From positions 1 to 63,915 of the forward strand of contig JAHBXY010000036.1 of assembly GCA_019636275.1 (NCBI GenBank): 63,915 nucleotides of DNA, in the 5' to 3' direction. Below, piece by piece: positions 41,717 to 48,868 of the stretch. The position numbers and the translations under genes were made by a program. The DNA is from Planctomycetota bacterium (GTDB lineage Bacteria; Planctomycetota; J058). The first letter of the stretch is position 1, and every line of letters begins with the position of its first letter. Under the pieces are notes generated by a model. That model was not told the DNA's origin, searched no databases, and saw nothing but the letters and a program-made list of their open reading frames with translations.

Positions 41717-42943
41717 ATGAAGACACTTGCCCTGAGGCGCCTCGCGTGGGTCGGCTCGCTGCTCCTCGGCGTGCTGGGTCAACCGGCGCTCGCCGACGAG
41801 CATCAGGGCGTGCGCTTCGTGCCGCCCGCCGGGTGGCAGTCGGAGGAGCACGAGGGTGTCCGCCTGCTCGCCCCGCTGGACCTGGGCGAGGGCGAGGTGC
41901 TCCTGGCGATCGTCGCCGGCGCGCAGCCCGCGACGTCCGGCAGCCCGGCGGAGCAGATCGCCGAGGTGGCCGCGGCGCTGAACGACGGCGCGAAGGTGAC
42001 CGGGCGCACGGAGGTCACCACCACGGCGCGCGGGGCGCGAGGCCAGTTGCACCAGCAGTCCTGGGACGTCATCGACCCCGACGTCGGCCGGCACACGCGG
42101 ACCTTCGCCGTGCTGCTCCGCGGCGGGCAGCGGGCCGTGCTGGTGCTCGTGTGCAAGCCGGCGCAGTTGCATGTCAAGCACGAGGCGGCGGTCCGGGCGC
42201 TGCTCGAGAGCCTCGAGCTGACCGGCCCGCCGGCCGCGCCGGCCGCTCCGCCCGCTCCGCCCGCCGGGAAGCTGCCCACGGGCGACACGCCCGACCTCTT
42301 CCCCGGGAGCACCGGCTGGCTGCCGAGCGGGCGCGGCGTGCCGATCCCGCCCCCGCGGATCGTGGCCGGCAAGCCCGAGGGGCTGTGGTGGACCCCGGTC
42401 ATCGAGCCGAGGGTCGGCGGACCAGGCCGCCACGTCGCGCGCACGACGATCTTCCTGGCCGACGGGACCCGCGCGTCGAACCCACGCCCGGGCAGCGGCG
42501 AGCTGTTCGACGTCGAGGGCCAGCGCCGTCAGCGGGGCAACACGGGCGTGGGCACGTTCCAGCTGGTCGACGGGCAGCTCCGCCAGTCCTACGACGGCTT
42601 CGAGAACGCCGGGCCGTTCCGCGTCGGCACGGACGACTCGGGGCCCTACTTCGCGATCGGCGAGGCGCGCTACCGGCCGCTCGAGAAGGCCACCACCGCC
42701 GGACTCGTCGGCTCCTGGGTCTCGGCCGGGAGCCGGTACGTGTTCAAGGCCGACGGGACCTACGAGATGGGGTACGTCGACAGCACCCGGGAGGGGACCG
42801 TCACCATCGGGGCCCAGGGCACGTTCGAGCTGGACGGCTACCTGATCGCCATCCGTCCGCGAGAGGGGCCGGGGTGGATCGCGTTCGTCGGCGCCACGGG
42901 GCCGACCCTGATCATGGGGACCTCCGCCTATTCGAAGGAGTGA
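41717..42943 (+). CDS. secreted hypothetical protein
   Basis: 408 residues with a signal peptide (LAWVGSLLLGVLGQPALA). The N-terminal part (GVRFVPPAGWQSEEHEGVRL, EVLLAIVAG) resembles the amphipathic beta domain of secreted proteins with a 'P-x-G-W' start; a Pro/Ala linker at ~180-195 separates a C-terminal ~200-residue beta-rich domain (TTIFLADGTRASNPRPGSGE, GTFQLVDGQLRQSYDGFENA, GSRYVFKADGTYEMGYVDST). Similar C-terminal repeats occur in secreted proteins of Planctomycetota and Myxococcota; the function is unknown. It is monocistronic and ends before a strong terminator. Confidence 0.75.
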   Translation: MKTLALRRLAWVGSLLLGVLGQPALADEHQGVRFVPPAGWQSEEHEGVRLLAPLDLGEGEVLLAIVAGAQPATSGSPAEQIAEVAAALNDGAKVTGRTEVTTTARGARGQLHQQSWDVIDPDVGRHTRTFAVLLRGGQRAVLVLVCKPAQLHVKHEAAVRALLESLELTGPPAAPAAPPAPPAGKLPTGDTPDLFPGSTGWLPSGRGVPIPPPRIVAGKPEGLWWTPVIEPRVGGPGRHVARTTIFLADGTRASNPRPGSGELFDVEGQRRQRGNTGVGTFQLVDGQLRQSYDGFENAGPFRVGTDDSGPYFAIGEARYRPLEKATTAGLVGSWVSAGSRYVFKADGTYEMGYVDSTREGTVTIGAQGTFELDGYLIAIRPREGPGWIAFVGATGPTLIMGTSAYSKE

Positions 42944-42990
42944 CCAACGAGACGCGGCGACGTTCCGTCGAGCACGTCTCCGGAAACAAC

Positions 42991-43021
42991 GAAGCCCAGG
43001 CCGTCGTCTGGCCTGGGCTTC
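42991..43021. terminator. bidirectional terminator hairpin
   Basis: Perfect 12-bp stem (GAAGCCCAGGCC / GGCCTGGGCTTC) with a 7-nt loop, between the secreted-protein gene and the convergent tRNA. Confidence 0.75.
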
Positions 43022-43027
43022 CGGTGT

Positions 43028-43101
43028 TGGGCGATACAGGACTTGAACCTGTGACCTCCTGCGTGTCGAGCAGGCGCTCTAGCCAACTGAGCTAATCGCC
43101 C
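43028..43101 (-). tRNA. tRNA-Val (anticodon GAC)
   Basis: 74 nt folding as a full cloverleaf: acceptor GGGCGAT/ATCGCCC with discriminator A, D-arm GCTC...GAGC, anticodon stem CCTGC/GCAGG, variable AGGTC, T-arm ACAGG-TTCAAGT-CCTGT. The loop TCGACAC puts GAC at positions 34-36, so it reads GUC/GUU valine codons. Position 33 is C, where nearly all tRNAs have U. CCA is not encoded. Confidence 0.92.
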
Positions 43102-43138
43102 CGAGCGGACCTGAAGGTAACCCGACCCCGGCGGGGGG

Positions 43139-44203
43139 TCAATCCCTCTCGTCGCCGGCCCCCTGGCCGTCGAGCTTGCCCACGCGCTTCTCCAGCGCGC
43201 GCAGGCGGCGGCGCATGTCGGGGAGCTTGGGCAGCGTGCCCTCGATGCGCTTCATCAACATGTGCGGGCGCGCCGGGTCGCCCAGGACGCGCTCGCCGGG
43301 GCCGACGCTGTCGTAGCGCGCCTTGGCGCCCGAGCCGACGACGCCGCCCTCGCCCACGCTGAGGCCCTGGCCGATGGCGGCGTCCTGCAGCAGGTAGGAG
43401 CCCTTGCCCATCGTCACGGAGCCGCCCATGCGGGCGTAGCCGATCAGCATGACGTCCTCGCCCAGGTCGCAGTTGTGCGCCACGTGGCAGTGGTCGTCGA
43501 TCTTGACCCCGCGGCGCAGGACCGTGTCCTCGAGCGCCCCGCGGGCGACGGTCGACAGGGCGCCGACCTCGACGTCGTCCTCGATGCGCACGCCGCCGAT
43601 CTGCGGCACGCGCGCGTGACGCCCGCCCTGGTTGACGAAGCCGAAGCCGTCCTTGCCCACGATCGCGCCGCTCCAGATGACGACGCGGTCGCCGAGCGCG
43701 CAGTGGTCGAGGACGGTGGCGTTGGGATGGAGCACGCAGTCCTGGCCGATCGTCACGCCCAGCCCGACGAACGCGCCGGCGCGCACGCGCGTGCGCGCGC
43801 CGATGCGGGCGCCCGCCTCGACGACCGCGCACGGGCCGATCGAGACGCCCTCGCCCAGCGTCGCCTCGGGATGGACGAACGCGCGCGGGTGCACGCCCGG
43901 GGGCTCCGGCGGATGGCGCCGCGCGTGCACCTGGCCCAGGAGGACGAGCATGGCCGCCTGCGGGTCGGCGACGACGATCGTCGGCGAGGCGCCGCCCTCG
44001 ACCGGCTCGCGGGCCACGATCGCCGCCGCCTTCGAGGTCCGCGCGGCCGCCACGTACTTCGCGTCCCAGAGGAACGCGAGGTCCGTGGGCCCGGCGGCGT
44101 CGAGCGCCCGGAAGCCGCGCACGACCGCCTGGCCGCGGGCGGGGTCGGTCAGCCGCCCGCCGAGCAGGCCGGCGAGGGCCGCCAGCGTGATCTGCTGCTC
44201 CAC
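43139..44203 (-). CDS. lpxD: UDP-3-O-acylglucosamine N-acyltransferase
   Basis: 354 residues from GTG 44203. LpxD adds the second 3-hydroxyacyl chain to UDP-glucosamine in lipid A biosynthesis. N-terminal uridine-binding domain (LAALAGLLGGRL, GPTDLAFLWDAKYV), then a left-handed beta-helix of hexapeptide repeats from ~100 (VHPRAFVHPEATLGEGVSIG), the catalytic histidine region IDDHCHVAHNCDLGEDVML, and a C-terminal helix (MRRRLRALEKRVGKL). The length is typical. Solitary here: fabZ, lpxA, lpxB and bamA are not adjacent. It indicates an LPS-type outer membrane. Divergent from gspF with 71 bp between starts. Confidence 0.95.
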   Translation of the reverse strand: MEQQITLAALAGLLGGRLTDPARGQAVVRGFRALDAAGPTDLAFLWDAKYVAAARTSKAAAIVAREPVEGGASPTIVVADPQAAMLVLLGQVHARRHPPEPPGVHPRAFVHPEATLGEGVSIGPCAVVEAGARIGARTRVRAGAFVGLGVTIGQDCVLHPNATVLDHCALGDRVVIWSGAIVGKDGFGFVNQGGRHARVPQIGGVRIEDDVEVGALSTVARGALEDTVLRRGVKIDDHCHVAHNCDLGEDVMLIGYARMGGSVTMGKGSYLLQDAAIGQGLSVGEGGVVGSGAKARYDSVGPGERVLGDPARPHMLMKRIEGTLPKLPDMRRRLRALEKRVGKLDGQGAGDERD

Positions 44204-44274
44204 CGCTCTCCCCTCCTGGTCCTCGCCGGCCGACGCCTACCCGGCGCCGCCGGCGAGGGGGTAGAGTCTATCGC

Positions 44275-45249
44275 GTGCGCGGCCTGCTCGGCTTCGACGA
44301 TGTGCAGCGCGCGGCGCTCTGGCGCCGCCTCTCCGCCATGGAGCGGGCGGGGATCCCCGTCCAGACCTCCGTCAGCCGCCTCGTCGAGCAGGGCGGCGAG
44401 GGCCGCGCCCTGACCTCCGTCCAGGCGGACCTCGCCGAGGGCCTGGGAATGGGCGACGCGTTCGCGCGGGCCGAGGCCCTCTCGCCCATCGAGCGGCGCC
44501 TGATCGGCGCCGCCACGAAGGGCGGGCGCCTCCCCGAGGTGCTCGACGACCTCGCCGACCACTTCGAGGACCGCGCCGCCGTCAAGCGGGCCCTCGTCGG
44601 CGGGCTGGCCTACCCCGTGTTCCTCATGCACGCGGCCGTGTTCTTCCCCAGCCTGCCCGTCCTGGTGACCGACGGCCTCCTGGCCTTCCTCGCGGCCGTG
44701 CTCATCCCGCTCGTCGTCGTCTACGCCGTCGTCGCCGCGGCCGTCCTCGGCTGGCGCGCCCTCCGGGCGGCGGACCCGCTGGCGGCCGACCGGCGCCTCC
44801 TCGCCCTGCCGGTCGTCGGCGCCGTCGTCCACAAGCGCGCGCTGGCCACCTCGCTCAACGTGCTCCGCCTGCTCCACGCCAGCGGCGTCCCGGCCTTCGA
44901 GGCGCTCGAGGCCGCCGCCGCGGCCTGCCCAAACGCCGTGATCGGCCGCGCCTTCGACCGCGTCCGCGAGGGCCTTGGCGAGGGGCTGTCGATGGCCCAG
45001 GCCTTCGCCGCCGAGCCGCTGTTCCCCGCCGAGGTCGTGGACCTCGTGACCACCGGCGAGACCTCGGGCCAGCTCGACGACCTGCTCGCCCGCGCCACCC
45101 GGCGCCTCGAGGACGAGGCCAAGATGGCCCGGCGCGCCCTCATCGTCGCCGCCGGCCTGGCCGCCTTCTTCGTCGCCGCCGGCATGGTCGCCTGGAAGGT
45201 CTTCAGCTTCTGGGCCGGCTACCTCGACGCCATCAAGCGCGCCTTCTAG
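44275..45249 (+). CDS. GspF/PilC-like type II secretion inner-membrane protein
   Basis: 324 residues from GTG 44275. One and a half T2SSF domains: the first at ~10-130 (LSAMERAGIPVQTSVSRLV, GRLPEVLDDLADHFEDR), membrane helices at ~110-160, and a second domain at ~185-270 (LRLLHASGVPAFEALEAAA, VVDLVTTGETSGQLDDLLAR) followed by a C-terminal helix ([20 protein letters not shown]). GspF anchors the assembly ATPase in type II secretion and type IV pili. It is shorter than the usual ~400 residues and stands alone, so it may serve with pilus genes elsewhere, such as the PilT-like ATPase, or be a specialised paralogue. Confidence 0.88.
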   Translation: MRGLLGFDDVQRAALWRRLSAMERAGIPVQTSVSRLVEQGGEGRALTSVQADLAEGLGMGDAFARAEALSPIERRLIGAATKGGRLPEVLDDLADHFEDRAAVKRALVGGLAYPVFLMHAAVFFPSLPVLVTDGLLAFLAAVLIPLVVVYAVVAAAVLGWRALRAADPLAADRRLLALPVVGAVVHKRALATSLNVLRLLHASGVPAFEALEAAAAACPNAVIGRAFDRVREGLGEGLSMAQAFAAEPLFPAEVVDLVTTGETSGQLDDLLARATRRLEDEAKMARRALIVAAGLAAFFVAAGMVAWKVFSFWAGYLDAIKRAF

Positions 45250-45727
45250 ATGACATCCCCGATGCCGGGGATTCGGCGGACGTTCGGCTCGCGCACGGCG
45301 ATGGGGCTCATCGCGATCGGCCCGCGCAAGTCCTCACGTGTGAACCTCGCTTGCAGGTGTCGGATGGGGGAGCTAGGCCCATCCGCCGCCCATCGGACGC
45401 CATAAGTTCAGCACCATCCGGAATCTCATCCGTCGCGACGCGGATGGTCCCGGGCGAGGTCTCGCCGGCCGCCCAGCCCCATCTAGACCCCAATCTGAGC
45501 TGAGAGCCGCCGTCAGCCGCGCCCCGTGCGGCCTCCGGCCCCCGGTTGGAAAAGTCTAGGCGGTTTGAAGTGCCCCCGCAAACCCGGTAATTTGCTGACG
45601 TTGCCACGGGGCGTAGTTGACGTTCGGTCAATGACGGTTCTTCAGGGTCGGTGGGGACGGTCGCGAGACACATATGGTCCCCATCGGAGCGGACGTCTTC
45701 GATACGAGTCAATTGCGGCCCGAGTCA
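45250..45727 (+). promoter_or_regulatory. long structured leader/operator region of the MerR-sigma operon
   Basis: 478 bp with no gene and noticeably lower GC. It holds a perfect hairpin ATCCCCG-ATGC-CGGGGAT at 45255-45272 (a likely terminator of gspF). Further hairpins occur, e.g. CATCCG...CGGATG near 45430-45450. An inverted repeat TTGAC-GTTCG-GTCAA lies at 45617-45631. GTCAAT recurs at 45627, 45708 and 45724, the last touching the start codon of the MerR gene at 45728: good candidate autoregulatory sites. Confidence 0.5.
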
Positions 45728-46030
45728 ATGCGTAAGCCCAAGAAGCTCTGGAAGGTCGGGGATCTCGCGCGATTCGTCGGTGTCAGCAGGCAGGCGATCC
45801 ACAACTACACGCTCCTGGGACTGATCCAGGAGGCGGAGCGGACGCCCTCGGGACATCGGCTGTTCGACGACGAGGCCTTCAACCGGCTCCAGAGGATCGA
45901 AGGGCTCAAGCGCAAGGGCATGAAGCTGACGGAGATCGCGGTCGTGCTCAACCAGCCCAGGGCGGGGCGGCGGGGCAGGACGCGCACGGAGCAGGACAAG
46001 GGGGAGACCGGTGCGGACCAGCAGGACTGA
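45728..46030 (+). CDS. MerR-family transcriptional regulator
   Basis: 100 residues from ATG 45728. A MerR-type winged helix at the N-terminus (LWKVGDLARFVGVSRQAIHN, LGLIQEAERTPSGHRLFDDE, LQRIEGLKRKGMKLTEIAVV) and a short basic tail without the long dimerisation helix or metal-binding cysteines of classical MerR. This compact form occurs as an accessory DNA-binding protein next to sigma factors. It overlaps the sigma-factor gene by 20 bases, indicating translational coupling, and its start codon lies within one of three GTCAAT repeats, suggesting autoregulation. Confidence 0.9.
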   Translation: MRKPKKLWKVGDLARFVGVSRQAIHNYTLLGLIQEAERTPSGHRLFDDEAFNRLQRIEGLKRKGMKLTEIAVVLNQPRAGRRGRTRTEQDKGETGADQQD

Positions 46031-46838
46031 GGGACGGATCAGCGGGCGGCGGCGGGCGGTCAAGGTGGTCGAGGCCGCGTCGGACGAGGACCCGATCGAG
46101 CTGTGGGAGGAGTACGGCCGGACGCGCAGCGAGGCCCTGCGCAACCGCCTGATCGAGCACTACCTGCCGGTCGTGCGCTACACGGCCGAGCGGGTCGGCG
46201 CGACGCTGCCGCAGAGCGTCGACGTGGACGACCTGATGAGCGCTGGCCTCTTCGGGCTGATCGAGGCGATCAAGAGCTTCGACCTGGGGCGCAACGTCAA
46301 GTTCAAGACCTACTGCTCGTGGCGCGTGCGCGGCGCGATCCTCGACGAGCTGCGCGCCAACGACTGGGTGCCCCGCCTCGTGCGCAACAAGGCGTCCATG
46401 CTCGAGCAGAAGATGCGCGAGGCCGAGGCGGCCCTGGGCCGGCCGGCGACCGACCTCGAGCTGGCCAGCCAGCTCGGCATGTCGGTGGGCGAGCTCGACA
46501 AGCTCATGCAGGAGGCCAGCGCGGTCACCGTCTGCTACCTGTCGGACAACGCCGGCGACGGCGAGGACGCCTCGGCTCGCTCCGACCTGGTCGAGGACGT
46601 GCGCTCGGCCAACCCGATCGACGACATCCAGCGCAAGGACGTGATGGAGATCCTCACCAAGGAGCTCACGCTCCGCGAGCGCCTGATCATGATCCTCTAC
46701 TACTTCGAGGAGCTGACCATGCGCGAGATCGGCCTGGCCCTCGACCTGTCGGAGTCGCGCGTCTGCCAGCTCCACTCGCGCATCGTCGCCCGGCTCAAGG
46801 CGAAGCTCGGCGCGCGCAAGGGCGAGCTCGCGGTCTAG
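46011..46838 (+). CDS. FliA/WhiG-family (sigma28-type) RNA polymerase sigma factor
   Basis: 275 residues from GTG 46011. Regions 2, 3 and 4 are all recognisable: region 2 LIEHYLPVVRYTAERVGATL, DVDDLMSAGLFGLIEAIKSF and KFKTYCSWRVRGAILDELR; region 3 VRNKASMLEQKMREAEAALG, RPATDLELASQLGMSV; region 4 LTLRERLIMILYYFEELTMR and EIGLALDLSESRVCQLHSR. This family drives flagellar genes in motile bacteria and developmental genes in Streptomyces; no flagellar genes are nearby, so the regulon is unknown. Cotranscribed and coupled with the MerR gene, which may be its regulator or cofactor. Confidence 0.95.
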   Translation: MRTSRTEGRISGRRRAVKVVEAASDEDPIELWEEYGRTRSEALRNRLIEHYLPVVRYTAERVGATLPQSVDVDDLMSAGLFGLIEAIKSFDLGRNVKFKTYCSWRVRGAILDELRANDWVPRLVRNKASMLEQKMREAEAALGRPATDLELASQLGMSVGELDKLMQEASAVTVCYLSDNAGDGEDASARSDLVEDVRSANPIDDIQRKDVMEILTKELTLRERLIMILYYFEELTMREIGLALDLSESRVCQLHSRIVARLKAKLGARKGELAV

Positions 46839-46864
46839 CGTCGGCGAATCTCGCGGGGGCGCCG

Positions 46865-46914
46865 GGAGGCGCAGCGCGCGCAGCGGGTCCGCCCGCCGCG
46901 AGCGCTGCGCCTCC
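46865..46914. terminator. terminator hairpin between sigma and phosphoesterase genes
   Basis: 13-bp perfect inverted repeat (GGAGGCGCAGCGC at 46865-46877, GCGCTGCGCCTCC at 46902-46914) with a 24-nt loop, between convergent genes; it could serve both. Confidence 0.6.
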
Positions 46915-46935
46915 GCTGCTTTCGCCGGTCAGAGG

Positions 46936-47583
46936 TCAGAGGTCGATGACCTGCGGCGGGTTGACCGGCGCGCCCTCGCCGTCGCACATGGCGACGTTGT
47001 GGAAGCGCGTCCCGTCGCGGGCGCAGCGCCCGTAGGACGGGTGCACGTGGCCGAACACGTGCACCCGCGGGCGCGCGGCGACGACGCGGGCCATGAGCAT
47101 GCGGCTGCCGAGGCGCGCCGGCGGGTCCCACACGTCGAGGACGCCCCAGGGCGGCGTGTGGGTGATGAGCACGTCGAGCCCCGGGGGGATCGTCCGGTAG
47201 CGCGCGTGCGCCGGCGCGCCGTCGGGCAGGAAGAACGGGTGGTGGGCGAGCCCCGGCTGCCAGGGCGAGCCGTAGAAGCGCAGCCCCTCGACCTCGCACG
47301 GCTCGTCGGCGAGGTAGCGCGCGCCGCGCAGCGCCCGGCCGAGCTCCGGCCGCGCCTGGAGCACGCCGTCGTGGTTGCCCGCGACGAGCAGGGTCAGGCG
47401 ATAGGGCAGGTCGGCCAGCAGCGCGTCGAGCTCGCGCAGGCGCTCGGCCTGCCACCCGACCGGGTCCGTCGCGTCGTCCGGCGCGTCGGCCAGGAGGTCG
47501 CCCGCGAGCACCAGCAAGTCGCCGGGCGGCAGGGTCCCCGGCGCGAGCTGCCCGTGGCAGTCGGACGTGGCCACGAGTCGCAT
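46936..47583 (-). CDS. metallophosphoesterase (calcineurin-like)
   Basis: 215 residues. The full metallophosphatase motif set is present in order: ATSDCHG (D-x-H), VLAGDLL (GD), VAGNHDG (GNHD), ITHTPPWG (H) and VFGHVHP (GHxH), defining a two-metal phosphoesterase. A segment HTPPWGVLDV, then GSRMLMARVVAARPRVHVFG, resembles the MPPED1/239FB-like phosphodiesterases. The substrate is unknown. One base separates its start (47583) from the stop of the upstream phosphoesterase, so they form an operon. It lacks membrane or secretion signals and is probably cytoplasmic. Confidence 0.9.
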   Translation of the reverse strand: MRLVATSDCHGQLAPGTLPPGDLLVLAGDLLADAPDDATDPVGWQAERLRELDALLADLPYRLTLLVAGNHDGVLQARPELGRALRGARYLADEPCEVEGLRFYGSPWQPGLAHHPFFLPDGAPAHARYRTIPPGLDVLITHTPPWGVLDVWDPPARLGSRMLMARVVAARPRVHVFGHVHPSYGRCARDGTRFHNVAMCDGEGAPVNPPQVIDL

Positions 47584-47584
47584 G

Positions 47585-48685
47585 TCAGTAGTGGATCTCG
47601 CGCCAGAGGTCGTGGTAACCGCGCCACGACTTGAGCGTCGTCTGCGCCGGCTGGCCGGCCGGGAACTCGACCGTCGCGTAGGTCAGCTCGCGCGAGAGGC
47701 CGGGCCGGGCGATGTCGAGCGAGATCAGGTCGGTCCACGTGCCGGTGTTCACGTAGGTGCGGTTGCCGCCGAAGCGGCGCACCTTGGCCAGGTGCGTGTG
47801 GCCGAGGATCACGGTGTGGATGCGCGGGTGCTTGCGCATGAGCCGCTTGACCTTCCCCTCGAAGTTGGGGAAGGCCTGGTACTCGAGCAGGAGCTGCAGC
47901 GTCGCCACGAGCGAGACCTCGCGCGGGCGCTTGAAGAGGGCCAGGATGCGCGTGACGAAGAACACGTGGATCGACATGGCGATGATGCGCAGCGCGAACC
48001 CGGTGTCGAAGAAGAGCGCGCCCAGCAGGTAGAGGCTGAAGGGCTGCACGCGGTCGATGTAGGGCCGGCTCTCCTTGAGGATGTTCAGCACCCGCAGCAG
48101 GTAGATGCTCCCCCAGGGCAGGTTCAGGATCGGCTGGCGCCGGCCCTTGGAGAGGAACATCCGCTTCCAGTTGAAGCGGTTCATGGCCTCGAACTGCATG
48201 CCGTGGTGGATCTGCACGCCATCGAACTCGTAGTACGGCTTGTCGATGATGAACCGCACCCGCTCATCCTCGGGGCGGCCGGCGACGAACTGGGTGAAGA
48301 CGCGGCGGCAGGCGGGGAAGACGAGCTCGATGTCGTGGTTGCCCGGCAGGACGACGATGCGCTTCTTGGGCACGTCGATGAAGTCGGCCAGGGCCCGCAC
48401 GGCGACCGGGTGCCCCTCGAGGCAGGCGGTCAGCTTGGCGGCGCCGATCTCCTCGGTGATCTCGTCGGGGAAGCCGCCGTCGTAGCGCACCTGCAGGAGG
48501 TCGAAGAAGTCGCCGTTGATGACGAGCTCGACCTCCTCGTCCTCGTAGTAGTCGGTCGAGTAGTAGCGCAGGAGCTCGGCGAGCTTGGCGTCGTGGTGGA
48601 AGTTCTCCCACGGGTTGAGCAGCCCGGACTCCTGGCCGTCGGCCAGGTGGAAGTCGCTGATGACGATCTTGAGCTTGCCGGACAT
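47585..48685 (-). CDS. metallophosphoesterase, LpxH-like superfamily, with membrane-like insertion
   Basis: 366 residues. Metallophosphatase motifs: ISDFHLADG (D-x-H), VINGDFFDLL (GD), VLPGNHDIEL (GNHD), IHHGMQFEAMNRFNW (HG), and ILGHTHLAKV (GHxH). The organisation D-x-H...GDFFD...GNHD resembles UDP-2,3-diacylglucosamine pyrophosphatase (LpxH) and relatives, but the protein is ~120 residues longer, with a hydrophobic insertion (LYLLGALFFDTGFALRIIAM, IHVFFVTRILALF) that could associate with the membrane. A lipid pyrophosphatase role is possible, not shown. It is first in a two-gene operon with the smaller phosphoesterase. Confidence 0.88.
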   Translation of the reverse strand: MSGKLKIVISDFHLADGQESGLLNPWENFHHDAKLAELLRYYSTDYYEDEEVELVINGDFFDLLQVRYDGGFPDEITEEIGAAKLTACLEGHPVAVRALADFIDVPKKRIVVLPGNHDIELVFPACRRVFTQFVAGRPEDERVRFIIDKPYYEFDGVQIHHGMQFEAMNRFNWKRMFLSKGRRQPILNLPWGSIYLLRVLNILKESRPYIDRVQPFSLYLLGALFFDTGFALRIIAMSIHVFFVTRILALFKRPREVSLVATLQLLLEYQAFPNFEGKVKRLMRKHPRIHTVILGHTHLAKVRRFGGNRTYVNTGTWTDLISLDIARPGLSRELTYATVEFPAGQPAQTTLKSWRGYHDLWREIHY

Positions 48686-48868
48686 CGCTTCTGGGGTGGG
48701 TGGCTCCTAAGGTTACCGGGCCCCGCGCACACCCGCGAGGTTCGCGCCGGCGCGGCTCCCATTGCCGGGTCGTACGGGGCTTCCTAAGATGCAGCAGCTC
48801 CGAACCAACACGGGGCGCGGCGCCGGCGTATGTTCGTGCGCCTGACACTCTCGCCGGAAGGGACCTCG

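Noticed and set aside
45728..46838. Flagellar regulon
   Set aside because: The sigma factor is of the FliA/WhiG family, but no flagellar or chemotaxis gene is present.
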